Source: Streptomyces sp. WM6386
Lineage (GTDB): Bacteria; Actinomycetota; Actinomycetes; Streptomycetales; Streptomycetaceae
Direction of reading: 5' to 3'
NCBI RefSeq assembly: GCF_000972385.1
Contig: NZ_JXTE01000081.1
Coordinates: forward strand, 1-32,605
Length of the DNA: 32,605 nt
The notes beneath the pieces were generated by a model that did no database searches, had not been told where the DNA came from, and saw nothing but the letters and a program-made list of their open reading frames with translations. Made by a program: the position numbers and the translations under genes. Positions 7,870 to 15,426 of the stretch are shown here, piece after piece (within the stretch, counting starts at the first letter, position 1; each line of letters opens with the position of its first letter).

Positions 7870-8571
7870 ATGACCCGTCGTACCGACGACCACCCCGACC
7901 TGACCGACCCCCGTGTCGGCGCCCCCTTCTTCAGCACCTGGCGCGTGGGCGGCCCCGAGCGGCAGCGCGACGCGGTCGAGGTCATCGCCCGTACCTGGGA
8001 GCGCAGGCCCTGGCCGACCCCCGATCTGCGCTCGTACCACGTCTACACCGGCCATGACACGAGCACGCTGCTCCACCACTCGCAGTGGGCGAGCGAGGCG
8101 GCGTACGAGGCCTTCGTCAAGACGCACCGGCAGGAGCGGGTCGACGAGATCGACACCGCCGTGCCCGGCATCGAGCGCCTGTGGCTCGGCCGCTACCGGC
8201 GCTACCGCAGCGGCGTCCGGGAGGGTGACACACGGGTGCCGGGGTGCATCGTGATCGTCGACGTGGAGTTCGAGGGCCCCGATCCCGATCGGCAGCGTGC
8301 CTGGGTGGACGCCGTCTTCGAGGCGCTGGAGAGCGAGCCGAACCCGCATCCCGGAGGAATCTCCGGCCACTTCCACCTGAGCACCGACGGCACCCGGGTC
8401 CTGAACCACGCCGGGTGGGAGAGCGCCCAGGCCCATGTCGACGCCATGGCCGCACCCGGGGACGGCATCGGCTCGGCGAGCGCCCTCTGGGAGCGGGTCC
8501 AGACCTGGCCGGGGCTCAAGAGCAGCACGGTCAGCCGGTACGACCACGCGCTGGGGCTCGTACCCGACTGA
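7870..8571 (+). CDS. tandem ABM-domain (antibiotic biosynthesis monooxygenase-like) protein
   Basis: The 233-residue protein appears to contain two dimeric alpha/beta-barrel (ABM) units. The first, about 12-115, includes PFFSTWRVGGPERQ, HSQWASEAAYEAF and a central helix. The second, about 122-228, has IVIVDVEFEGPDPDRQR, GHFHLSTDGTRVLNHAGW and a matching helix. Single ABM domains act as cofactor-free monooxygenases or haem-binding proteins, usually as homodimers. A tandem fusion would make a pseudo-dimer. ATG 7870 follows GGGAG by six bases. No catalytic residues can be named from sequence, so activity is open. It is upstream of the ArsR/SRPBCC pair, but a 72-base gap separates them. Confidence 0.75.
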   Translation: MTRRTDDHPDLTDPRVGAPFFSTWRVGGPERQRDAVEVIARTWERRPWPTPDLRSYHVYTGHDTSTLLHHSQWASEAAYEAFVKTHRQERVDEIDTAVPGIERLWLGRYRRYRSGVREGDTRVPGCIVIVDVEFEGPDPDRQRAWVDAVFEALESEPNPHPGGISGHFHLSTDGTRVLNHAGWESAQAHVDAMAAPGDGIGSASALWERVQTWPGLKSSTVSRYDHALGLVPD

Positions 8572-8588
8572 CCGGTGAGGGTGGCCGC

Positions 8589-8630
8589 CACCGAACACTC
8601 TTCTCTCCTGGACAAAAAAAGTTTTCGGTG
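8589..8630. promoter_or_regulatory. possible operator of the ArsR gene
   Basis: CACCGAA at 8589-8595 and TTCGGTG at 8624-8630 form a seven-base inverted pair around an A-run. They sit just before the ArsR-type gene start at 8644. This could be an autoregulatory site or a weak terminator for the ABM gene. Confidence 0.3.
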
Positions 8631-8643
8631 AGACGGTGGACGC

Positions 8644-9240
8644 ATGCTGGATGTGACCGTGATCGAGGACCCCGAGGCCGCAGCCGTCTCACTGGACCCC
8701 ATAAGGGCCAGGCTGCTCGCCGAGCTCGCCGCCGGACCGGCGTCGGCGGCGATGCTCGCCGGCAAGGTCGGGCTGCCCCGGCAGAAGGTGAACTACCACC
8801 TCAAGGCGCTGGAGCGGCACGGCCTGGTCGAGCTGGCCGGGGAGCGCCGTAAGGGCAATGTCACCGAGCGGCTGATGCGGGCGACGGCCGCGTCGTACGT
8901 CATCTCGCCGCTCGCGCTCGCCTCCGTGCAGCCGGACCCGGACCGCTTCCGCGACCAGCTCTCCGCGCGCTGGCTGCTCGCGCTCGGCGCCCGGCTGGTG
9001 CGGGACGTCGGGCAGTTGATCACGGGTGCGGCAAAGGCGCGCAAGGGGCTCGCCACTTACGCGCTGGACGGCGAGGTGCGTTTCGCCTCGGCCGCCGAAC
9101 GGGCCGCGTTCATCCAGGAGTTGACGGCGGGAGTCACCGCGCTGATCCGCAAGTACGACGCCCCGGATTCCGAGGGCGGCCGGGACCATCGGATCGTCGT
9201 GGCGGTCCATCCCACGCTCAAGCAGACCGAGTTGGAGTAG
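8644..9240 (+). CDS. ArsR-type winged-helix regulator
   Basis: The 198-residue protein has an N-terminal winged helix-turn-helix at about 18-85: LDPIRARLLAELAAGPASAAMLA, then the recognition helix in LPRQKVNYHLKALERHGLVEL, and a wing with ERRKGNVTERL. The C-terminal part (about 95-198) is helical and lacks the Cys clusters of metal-sensing ArsR proteins, so a metal sensor is unlikely. The next gene, three bases downstream, encodes an SRPBCC protein. ArsR-SRPBCC pairs are a common bacterial arrangement in which the regulator controls the partner. A possible operator lies just upstream. Confidence 0.88.
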   Translation: MLDVTVIEDPEAAAVSLDPIRARLLAELAAGPASAAMLAGKVGLPRQKVNYHLKALERHGLVELAGERRKGNVTERLMRATAASYVISPLALASVQPDPDRFRDQLSARWLLALGARLVRDVGQLITGAAKARKGLATYALDGEVRFASAAERAAFIQELTAGVTALIRKYDAPDSEGGRDHRIVVAVHPTLKQTELE

Positions 9241-9243
9241 ATC

Positions 9244-9978
9244 ATGTCCAAAGAGTTCGAGATCGTCCGCGAGTTCGAGGTCGACGCCACCCCGCAGCAG
9301 GTGTGGGACGCCGTCACCACCGGCACCGACGGCTATCTGTGGCCGATGGAGCCGCCGGAGCCCGAGGTCGGCGGCAAGGGGCCCTTCGGGTCCACCGTCA
9401 CCGCCTGGGACCCGCCCCACCGCTACACCAACCGGGTCGGGAACGTGGAGGGCATCTCCGAGCAGACCATGAACCAGCTCGACTACACCGTCGAGCCGCG
9501 CGACGACGGCCGCCGCGCCTGGGTGCGGTACGTGCACAGCGGCATCTTCGTCGACGACTGGGACAACCAGTACGACGGCGCCGCCAAGCACACCGACTTC
9601 TATCTGCACACCCTGCGCGAGTACCTCACCCACTTCGCACCCCGGCCCGCCGCCTTCGCGACCTTCGACGGACCTGAGGCGTCGAAGGCCGCGGACGCGC
9701 TGGAGGTCGTCGGGCGGGCACTCGGGGTCGGGGCGGACGTGGCCGCCGGGACCTCGGTGAGGGTCCATGGGCCCGACGAGTTCGACGCCGTCGTCGACTT
9801 CCGCAACCCCTACTTCATCGGGCTGCGCACCGACCGGGGGCTCACCCGGATCTTCGGGCGGAACAGCTGGGGACACCCGGTCGGCATCTCCCTGCACGAC
9901 TTCACGCCGGGTGACGACATCAAGGAGTGCGAAGCCGCCTGGCAGGACTGGCTGAACGGAGTGTTCAACCAGTCCTGA
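9244..9978 (+). CDS. SRPBCC (AHSA1-like) domain protein
   Basis: The 244-residue protein has an N-terminal SRPBCC/START-like domain (about 1-150). It begins with the typical IVREFEVDATPQQVWDAVTTG strand-helix, has a WDPPHRYTNRV strand pair, and ends with a long helix with DFYLHTLREYLTHF. The C-terminal 90 residues, from about 150, are less typical and may be a second shorter unit. Such domains bind hydrophobic ligands. Co-transcription with the ArsR-type gene (three-base gap) is nearly certain. Eleven bases separate its stop from the convergent nuclease gene. Confidence 0.85.
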   Translation: MSKEFEIVREFEVDATPQQVWDAVTTGTDGYLWPMEPPEPEVGGKGPFGSTVTAWDPPHRYTNRVGNVEGISEQTMNQLDYTVEPRDDGRRAWVRYVHSGIFVDDWDNQYDGAAKHTDFYLHTLREYLTHFAPRPAAFATFDGPEASKAADALEVVGRALGVGADVAAGTSVRVHGPDEFDAVVDFRNPYFIGLRTDRGLTRIFGRNSWGHPVGISLHDFTPGDDIKECEAAWQDWLNGVFNQS

Positions 9979-9989
9979 GCCCAAGGGAC

Positions 9990-11819
9990 TTACGGCTGGA
10001 AACGCAGCACCTGCGGGTCGTGGTCGCTGATCTGGTCGTTGAACTCCGAGTTGACGTGCACGCTGTCGTACTCGAAGTCGCAGGACTTCCGGATCGAGGG
10101 GCTGACCAGGATCTGGTCCAGGACCTGGGCGTTGCCCTGGTAGACGTACGAGTAACGCTCGCTCTTCGGCAGCGACTTGATCGCCGACCAGAGGGCGCCG
10201 TCGGTCTCCAGGATCTTGGCGGTGTCGGAGAACTCGAAGTCGTTGATGTCGCCGAGGGCGATGACGTCCGCGTTCTTCTGGGTGGCCAGGACGTCCTTGA
10301 CGAACGCGTTCACCGCGGTCGCCTGGAGGTGGCGCTGGGTCTCCGAGCTGCGCGGCACCGGCTGGTACTGCGAGGTCAGACCGAAGTCGCCGCCCTTGGA
10401 GTTGAAGTGGTTGGCGATCACGAAGACCGTCCTGCCACGGAAGGCGAACTCGCCGACCAGCGGCTTGCGGCTGTTCGCCCAGGCCGCGTCGGTCGGGTCG
10501 ATACGGCCCGGGGAGACCGTCAGGGCGGCCTTGCCCTTCTCCTTGGTGACACCGACGGCGGTGGTGGCGTCGCCGCCCGCGCGGTCGGTGAAGGAGACCC
10601 GCTCCGGGTTGAAGAGGAACACCTGGCGGATGTTGCCGCCGGGCTCGCCGCCGTCGGTGCCGTTCGCCGGGTCGATGGAGCGCCAGTCGTACGCCGGGCC
10701 GCCCGCGGCGACGATGGCGTCGATCAGCTTCTGCACCGTCTGGTCGGCGGCGACCGTGCCGTCGTTCGTCGCGCCGTTGTTGTCCTGGATCTCCTCCAGG
10801 GACACGATGTCGGGCGACTGCAGGTTGTGCACGATCGCGGCGGCGTGCTCGGCGAAGGTGTTGTCGGACGGGTCGAGGTTCTCGACGTTGTACGTCGCGA
10901 CCGCCAGCTCGCCCTTCTTCTGCTTCTCGGTCGTCTCACGGGCCACGCCGGCGCTCTTCAGCGTGCCGATCGTGTTGGCGACGAGGGTGTAGCCGCCGAA
11001 CTGGTTGTAGTCCAGCGGGCCGGAGGTGGCGCCCTCCAGGACGTCACCGACGTTCGCCTTCGGGAAGGCGGAGGTCGCGCCGAGGGACTGGATCTGGATG
11101 CGGCCCGTGTTCTGCGAGTCGTAGGAGCCGTAGACCGTGCCGCCGCGGCGGCTGGCGTTCTCGCGCGGCTTCACCGTGACCCAGAGCTCGGTGTACGGGT
11201 CGGTGGCGCCGGTCACGCGGGCGTCGGCGACCTGGACGTTCTCGCCCTCCAGGGACTCGTAGTAGTCCAGGGCGTACTTCGACGGCTCCAGGGTCAGGCC
11301 GTTGACGGAGTTGCTCGCGGCGCTGTCGCCCGCCGGGGCGTACGCGGCCGGGACCGACTTTGCGCCGATGACCTTCGCGGCCGGGACGGCGTTGCCGCTG
11401 GAGACGACGGTGAACGTCGGCTTGGTGATCTCGGTGATCGACTGGTTGCCGGAGGCGGCGCCGGCCGGGACGAACTCCGAGACCGTGCCCGACACCGTGA
11501 CGAGGTCGCCGACGGCGACGCCCTTCGGGGTGGAGCTGGTGAAGACGAAGACGCCCTCACTGGTGGCCGGGTCGGCGTCGGCGTTCGGGTCCTGGATCCA
11601 GAAGCCTCTGGAGGAGCCGTAGGTGCGGATGCCGGTGACGATTCCGGACACATCCGTGACGGCCTTCCCCGCGTACGGGGATATGCGCGTGGTGCCCTGA
11701 ATGTCATGGATGGCCACGGAGTCCGCGTGCGCGGGAGAGGTCAGGACGATGGTGGACGCCGCGGAACAAACGGCGGCGACGGTGAGCGCGGCGAGGCGCG
11801 CAGAGGACTTGCTCGGCAA
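9990..11819 (-). CDS. secreted endonuclease/exonuclease/phosphatase family protein
   Basis: The 609-residue exported protein has a signal peptide (about 1-32, ending AHA) and an OB/lamin-tail-like N-terminal region. The EEP catalytic domain follows from about residue 290. Its metal and catalytic motifs are all present: TYNVENLD, SLEEIQD, ANHFNSKGG, LGDINDFE and SDHDP near the C-terminus. It probably degrades extracellular DNA/RNA or organic phosphates. TTG 11819 is preferred because GGAGGG lies six bases upstream and the signal peptide then starts normally. An in-frame ATG at 11843 would include the ribosome site in the coding sequence. The leader carries a 13-base inverted repeat (11897-11948). 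Confidence 0.88.
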   Translation of the reverse strand: MPSKSSARLAALTVAAVCSAASTIVLTSPAHADSVAIHDIQGTTRISPYAGKAVTDVSGIVTGIRTYGSSRGFWIQDPNADADPATSEGVFVFTSSTPKGVAVGDLVTVSGTVSEFVPAGAASGNQSITEITKPTFTVVSSGNAVPAAKVIGAKSVPAAYAPAGDSAASNSVNGLTLEPSKYALDYYESLEGENVQVADARVTGATDPYTELWVTVKPRENASRRGGTVYGSYDSQNTGRIQIQSLGATSAFPKANVGDVLEGATSGPLDYNQFGGYTLVANTIGTLKSAGVARETTEKQKKGELAVATYNVENLDPSDNTFAEHAAAIVHNLQSPDIVSLEEIQDNNGATNDGTVAADQTVQKLIDAIVAAGGPAYDWRSIDPANGTDGGEPGGNIRQVFLFNPERVSFTDRAGGDATTAVGVTKEKGKAALTVSPGRIDPTDAAWANSRKPLVGEFAFRGRTVFVIANHFNSKGGDFGLTSQYQPVPRSSETQRHLQATAVNAFVKDVLATQKNADVIALGDINDFEFSDTAKILETDGALWSAIKSLPKSERYSYVYQGNAQVLDQILVSPSIRKSCDFEYDSVHVNSEFNDQISDHDPQVLRFQP

Positions 11820-11896
11820 CGGGATCCCTCCGGGGACGTGCATAGCGCCGGGACGAGGGTGAAACGTGTGTGGAGCCGAACCGGTGGGGCGGTGCG

Positions 11897-11948
11897 ACGC
11901 GCGTAGAAAATTACAGTGAACACATGTCCAGCAGATTTCTACGCGCGT
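11897..11948. promoter_or_regulatory. 13-base inverted repeat in the nuclease leader
   Basis: ACGCGCGTAGAAA (11897-11909) is perfectly complementary to TTTCTACGCGCGT (11936-11948), with a 26-base spacer. The inferred transcription start of the secreted nuclease (minus strand) falls in or next to the right arm. The repeat is therefore either a repressor site or a stem-loop at the very 5' end of the mRNA. Confidence 0.7.
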
Positions 11949-11978
11949 AATCTCCTGCCTGGTCAGGCCACTTGTCAA
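11949..11978 (-). promoter_or_regulatory. promoter of the secreted nuclease
   Basis: On the minus strand, TTGACA (11978-11973) and GAGATT (11954-11949) are separated by 18 bases. The -35 is a perfect consensus; the -10 fits the actinobacterial pattern in five of six positions. The start would lie near 11942, giving a leader of about 120 bases that contains the inverted repeat. Confidence 0.6.
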
Positions 11979-12042
11979 GGTTTCGGCCATGTACGCGGCC
12001 CGACGGGTAGATGAACCGGGCGGCATGGGTGGAAATCCGTCT

Positions 12043-12071
12043 AGGCTGAGCGGCTGAGTGATTCAGCCGCT
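12043..12071 (+). promoter_or_regulatory. -10-like box and hairpin before the acidic hypothetical gene
   Basis: TAGGCT (12043-12048) looks like an actinobacterial -10. It is followed at once by a nine-pair perfect hairpin (12049-12057 with 12063-12071, five-base loop) that would be at the start of the transcript. No good -35 is visible. The hairpin could protect the RNA end or be a regulator site. Confidence 0.4.
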
Positions 12072-12105
12072 GAGTCGTACGACGCGTCTCTAGGAGAAAC
12101 AGCCG

Positions 12106-13542
12106 ATGTCAGACAGCTCCCCCCTGCCGCCGGTGCGGCTGCATCCCGAAGCGGAGCTGGCGCGGGACGCGCTGTCCACGCCGTTGCTGTCCCGGGCCGC
12201 CCGACTCGCCCGCTGGGCCGGCCCCGACACCCGCGTCGGCGCCGGCGGCGAGCTCGTCGAGGAGCAGCTGCCCGCCGCCGCCGAGCTGCTCGGCCTGACC
12301 GGGGACGACGCCGCCGCCTGGGCGAGCGAGGCCTGGCGGGTCGCCGTCGACACCGGGCTCGTCGAGATCACCGACGAGGAGGAGGGCACCGTCGCCGCGG
12401 GCGAGGAGCTCGCCCTGCTCACCGCCGGCACACCGCACGACGTGCTCGCCGTGTGGCAGACGGCGCTGGAGACGGTGCTCGCCGACGCGAGCGTGCCCGA
12501 CCTGGACGACCTGATCGAGGCGGTGAACCCGGACGAGGGGATCGGGGAGATCGACTTCTCCTCGCTGGACTGGGACCCGGAGGCGGAGGCCGAGTTCCTC
12601 GACGGCGTGCTCGGCAACCTGTACCTGCTGAGCGTCAACGAGGAAGGGCCCGGCGACGGACCCGTGCCGCTGCCCGCGCTCGCCGCCTCGATGATCGTCC
12701 CCAACGACATGGGGGAGCCCACCAACGACGTCCTGGAGCAGGTCTCCGACGCGATGATGCGCCTCGACGACCAGTTCCGACTCCTGGAGCCGGTCGGTCT
12801 GGTCGAGTACCAGCCCGTCGACGAGGCGCTCATGGCCGACGCCGACGAGGAGCCCGCCGCCCCGGTCGACGACACCGACGTGTCCCGGTACGGCATGGTG
12901 CGGCTCACCCCGCTCGGCCTGTACGGGCTGCGGGCGCGCTTGATGGAGGCCGGATTCCCGGCGCCCGCCGTCGGGGACCTCGCCGACAAGGGCGCGGACG
13001 CGCTCCTGGACGGCACCGCCCACTTTCCGCCCGCCGCCGCGCAGGCCGAGACCGAGCAGTGGCTGGCGCGGCGCGAACCCCTCGCCGCGGCACGGGAGTT
13101 GCTGGCGGCCGCACGGGGCGGGGACGCCGGGGCGCCACTGCGCAGGCTGCGGTGTCAGCAGGCGTTGTCGCTGGTGGGCGCTACTGCCGAGCCCGCCCTG
13201 CGGGACGTGCTCGATGACCCGGAGCTCGGAGGTCTGGCCCGGGTCTGGCTGAGCGAGCAGGGCGCTTCCGACGTTCCGCCGCCGTCCGAGTCGATGATCT
13301 TCTGGCTGACCGTGGACACGGTTGCCGCGCAGCTCGCGGCCGAAGGCAACTCCGATGAGCTGAGGGCACTGGTCGAGGGGCTGGCACAGCAGCACAGCGG
13401 GTTCTTCTCGGCCGCCTGGCGGGTGGATCACCCGGCGACCGCGGATGTGCTGGAGGCGATGGGGCGGCTGCATCCGGACAAGAAGATCGCGAAGGAAGCG
13501 CGGAAGGCGGCCTTCAAGGCGCGTTCCCAGCAAGGGAATTGA
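12106..13542 (+). CDS. acidic conserved hypothetical protein
   Basis: The 478-residue protein is strongly acidic and Ala/Leu-rich, with no signal peptide or membrane segment. The N-terminal half reads as alternating helices with acidic patches (DEEEGTVAAGEE, DPEAEAEFLDGV). A Val/Leu-rich segment near 255-285 (MVRLTPLGLYGLRARL) resembles the winged-helix-like middle of some Streptomyces proteins. The C-terminus (about 330-478) looks like an armadillo/HEAT-type repeat region. I do not recognise a function. ATG 12106 follows AGGAG by nine bases. It ends at a strong hairpin terminator (13547-13577), so it forms its own unit. Confidence 0.8.
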   Translation: MSDSSPLPPVRLHPEAELARDALSTPLLSRAARLARWAGPDTRVGAGGELVEEQLPAAAELLGLTGDDAAAWASEAWRVAVDTGLVEITDEEEGTVAAGEELALLTAGTPHDVLAVWQTALETVLADASVPDLDDLIEAVNPDEGIGEIDFSSLDWDPEAEAEFLDGVLGNLYLLSVNEEGPGDGPVPLPALAASMIVPNDMGEPTNDVLEQVSDAMMRLDDQFRLLEPVGLVEYQPVDEALMADADEEPAAPVDDTDVSRYGMVRLTPLGLYGLRARLMEAGFPAPAVGDLADKGADALLDGTAHFPPAAAQAETEQWLARREPLAAARELLAAARGGDAGAPLRRLRCQQALSLVGATAEPALRDVLDDPELGGLARVWLSEQGASDVPPPSESMIFWLTVDTVAAQLAAEGNSDELRALVEGLAQQHSGFFSAAWRVDHPATADVLEAMGRLHPDKKIAKEARKAAFKARSQQGN

Positions 13543-13546
13543 GCCC

Positions 13547-13577
13547 GTCGCGACTCACGGCAGGCGTGGGTCGCGAC
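13547..13577 (+). terminator. hairpin terminator
   Basis: A 13-pair stem (13547-13559 with 13565-13577, one T·G wobble) and a GCAGG loop begin four bases after the stop of the acidic hypothetical gene. Confidence 0.88.
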
Positions 13578-13652
13578 CGTCAGAAGGTCTCTTGGTTCCT
13601 GTGGGCGAGGGCTTACGGATTCACGGAAGCGAGCCGGGGGAAGTCGCCCGGC

Positions 13653-13674
13653 GTTCAACCCCCGTTCAGACGCG
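13653..13674 (+). promoter_or_regulatory. PHO box (PhoP direct repeat)
   Basis: Two adjacent 11-base units both begin GTTCA (13653-13663 and 13664-13674). This spacing and core match the PhoP binding site of Streptomyces. It lies 67 bases before the start of the PhoX-like gene, so phosphate-starvation control of that gene is likely. Confidence 0.75.
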
Positions 13675-13740
13675 GGCGGGACGGTGGCGCCGACCCGAGG
13701 TCCCCCACCCTCCAGGCCACCCACCGTCACAGGAGACACC

Positions 13741-15201
13741 ATGTCGCTCACCCGCAGGGACTTCGCCGCGAAATCGGCGCTCACCGGCGCCGGGGTCGCA
13801 CTGGCCGGCAGCGTCGGCGCCCTCGCCACCGCGCCCAACGCACTCGCGGCCACCGACATCGAGAGCCAGGGAGCACAGGCCGCAGGCGGCCACGGCCACG
13901 GCCACGGCGGTGTCGGCTACGGGCCGCTGATCCCCGACCCCGACGGCATCCTCGCGCTGCCCGCCGGATTCAAGTACCGCGTCATCACCTACAGCGGGAA
14001 GACCAAGCTGGAGTCCGGCGAGATCACCCCCTCCAACCACGACGGCACGGCCACCTTCGCGGGCCCCCGCGGCACCACCCTCCTCGTCAACAACCACGAG
14101 CTGAAGGGCCCGCGCGCCAACTGGAAGTACCCCGTGCCGCTCACCGAGGGCCTCGTCTACGACCCCGCCGCGTCCGGCGGCTGCACCGTCGTCGAGGTGC
14201 GCCCCGACGGACAGGTCGCCGAGTGGGTCGGCATCGCCGGCACCTCCACCAACTGTGCGGGCGGCAGCACTCCTTGGGGCACCTGGCTCACCGGCGAGGA
14301 GACCGAGGACAAGGCCGGCCAGAACGGCATGACCAAGGACCACGGCTACGTCTTCGAGGTCGACCCCGCCGACCGTCGCGCCAACCGCCACCCCGAGCCC
14401 GTCAAGGCGTTCGGCCGGTACGCCCACGAGGCGGTCGTCATCGACCCCAAGCGCGGCCACGCCTACCTCACCGAGGACGCCTCGGGCCCCAATGGCCTGC
14501 TCTTCCGCTGGACCCCGCCGGAGGGCTTTTGGCACGGCCGCGGCAAGCTGCGCACCCTCGCCGACGACGCCGGCGTCCTCCAGGCGTTCAAGTGCTTCGA
14601 CTCCGGCGGCAAGTTCGTCGACGACCTCTCCCGCGCCACGAAGACCGGCACGGTCTACGGCGTCGACTGGATCGACGTCCCCGACCGCGACGCCAAGACG
14701 GTGCCCGTCCGCAAGCAGTTCACCGACGGCCAGGTCACCCGCGCCCGCAAGCTGGAGGGCATGTGGTGGGGCGACGGCGGTACCTACATCGTCTCCTCCT
14801 ACGCCCGTGACGAGAGCCCCGTCCAGCACGACGGCCAGGTCTGGTTCTACGACCCCAAGCGCCGCACGCTCACGTTGAAGGTCCTGCTCGGCGTCAACCC
14901 CGACCCCTCCAAGGACGGCGCCTTCGACGGCCCCGACAACATCACCGTCTCCCCCTACGGCGGCCTCGTCATCGCCGAGGACGGCGAGGGCGTCCAGCAC
15001 CTGTTCGGAGCCACCGACAGCGGCCGCACCTACCCCATCGCCCGCAACGAACTCAACATCGGCACCGAAGACGAGCCCGAGTACAGCGAGTTCACCGGCG
15101 TCACCTTCTCGCCCAGCGGCCGGACCCTGTACGCCAACATCCAGACGCCCGGAATCATGCTCGCCATCACCGGACCCTGGAAGCGGCAGAAGCGCGGCTA
15201 G
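13741..15201 (+). CDS. Tat-exported PhoX-like (DUF839) phosphatase
   Basis: The 486-residue protein carries a twin-arginine signal (TRRDFAAKSAL, then a hydrophobic stretch and an ALA cleavage region at about residue 35). The mature part is the DUF839/PhoX beta-propeller family, with the LPAGFKYRVI opening, LLVNNHEL, GTSTNCAGG, WGTWLTGEE and EDASGPNGLLFRW segments. Acidic and His-rich sites suit the Ca/Fe metal centre known for PhoX phosphatases. Family members hydrolyse phosphate esters outside the cell. ATG 13741 follows CAGGAGA. A PHO box upstream supports phosphate-scavenging use. Activity of this branch has not been shown here. Confidence 0.87.
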   Translation: MSLTRRDFAAKSALTGAGVALAGSVGALATAPNALAATDIESQGAQAAGGHGHGHGGVGYGPLIPDPDGILALPAGFKYRVITYSGKTKLESGEITPSNHDGTATFAGPRGTTLLVNNHELKGPRANWKYPVPLTEGLVYDPAASGGCTVVEVRPDGQVAEWVGIAGTSTNCAGGSTPWGTWLTGEETEDKAGQNGMTKDHGYVFEVDPADRRANRHPEPVKAFGRYAHEAVVIDPKRGHAYLTEDASGPNGLLFRWTPPEGFWHGRGKLRTLADDAGVLQAFKCFDSGGKFVDDLSRATKTGTVYGVDWIDVPDRDAKTVPVRKQFTDGQVTRARKLEGMWWGDGGTYIVSSYARDESPVQHDGQVWFYDPKRRTLTLKVLLGVNPDPSKDGAFDGPDNITVSPYGGLVIAEDGEGVQHLFGATDSGRTYPIARNELNIGTEDEPEYSEFTGVTFSPSGRTLYANIQTPGIMLAITGPWKRQKRG

Positions 15202-15240
15202 TTAATTCGCTCGCCCGTCCCGCGGCCGCCCTCCTAAAGT

Positions 15241-15402
15241 GGTGCATGTCCAGGTGCGAAGGCAGGACCTACTTCCACTCTTAATGGGGAGGCCGCGGGT
15301 TCGAATCCCGCCACCGGTACCACGTGCCGGTGTAGCTCAGAGGCAGAGCACCTAATGTCGGTTCCGCCGACCTGAACTCTGGACACCACAACTTCATGCA
15401 CC
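15241..15402 (+). ncRNA. Y RNA-like RNA 1 (YrlA type)
   Basis: A 160-base segment without an open frame folds into a closing stem. 15241-15246 pairs with 15397-15402, and TGTCCAGG (15247-15254) pairs with 15378-15385 across an 11-base bulge. The stem is capped by a tRNA-like domain (15285-15355). The core GGTGCGNAGGCAG...TACTTC on the 5' side and GAACTC...GGACACC on the 3' side recurs in the neighbouring RNA 2. Bacterial Y RNAs of the YrlA type pair a Ro60-binding stem with a tRNA-like module and lie next to Ro60 genes; this one is upstream of a TROVE gene on the same strand. Exact ends are inferred from pairing, not mapped. A TAAAGT at 15235-15240 could be the -10 box. Confidence 0.72.
15285..15355 (+). 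other. permuted tRNA-like domain of RNA 1
   Basis: In order: an anticodon-stem 3' strand TGGGG (15285-15289), a five-base variable region, a T arm with GCGGG/CCCGC stem and TTCGAAT loop (15295-15311), and acceptor 3' strand CACCGGT (15312-15318). An encoded ACCA follows in a seven-base linker. Then come acceptor 5' strand GCCGGTG (15326-15332), TA, and a D arm GCTC-AGAGGCA-GAGC (15335-15349) with the conserved A14 and GG. The acceptor strands pair over all seven positions (one G·T). The order is that of a circularly permuted tRNA. The anticodon-type stem with 15351-15355 is imperfect (one A×G mismatch). Confidence 0.72.
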
Positions 15403-15412
15403 TCCCGGTGCG
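15397..15412 (+). other. hairpin competing with the RNA 1 closing stem
   Basis: TGCACC (15397-15402) can pair with GGTGCG (15407-15412) around a TCCC loop (five Watson-Crick pairs plus one T·G). The same TGCACC closes the RNA 1 stem with 15241-15246, so the two folds exclude each other. It could be part of a terminator or a processing site between the two RNAs. Confidence 0.5.
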
Positions 15413-15426
15413 AAGCATGTGATCTC

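Noticed and set aside
11910..11935. PHO box in the nuclease leader
   Set aside because: Only one GTTCAC unit is present on the minus strand. The next 11 bases do not repeat it.
11897..11948. Transposon end or insertion sequence
   Set aside because: No transposase or target duplication is nearby, and the repeat sits exactly at a promoter start.
15285..15349. A normal tRNA-Lys gene, from a CTCTTAA anticodon-like loop at 15278-15284 with a T arm and CCA downstream
   Set aside because: The sequence upstream of that loop does not give a normal D arm or a well-paired acceptor 5' strand. The matching acceptor strand and D arm are downstream, in permuted order, inside a larger conserved fold.
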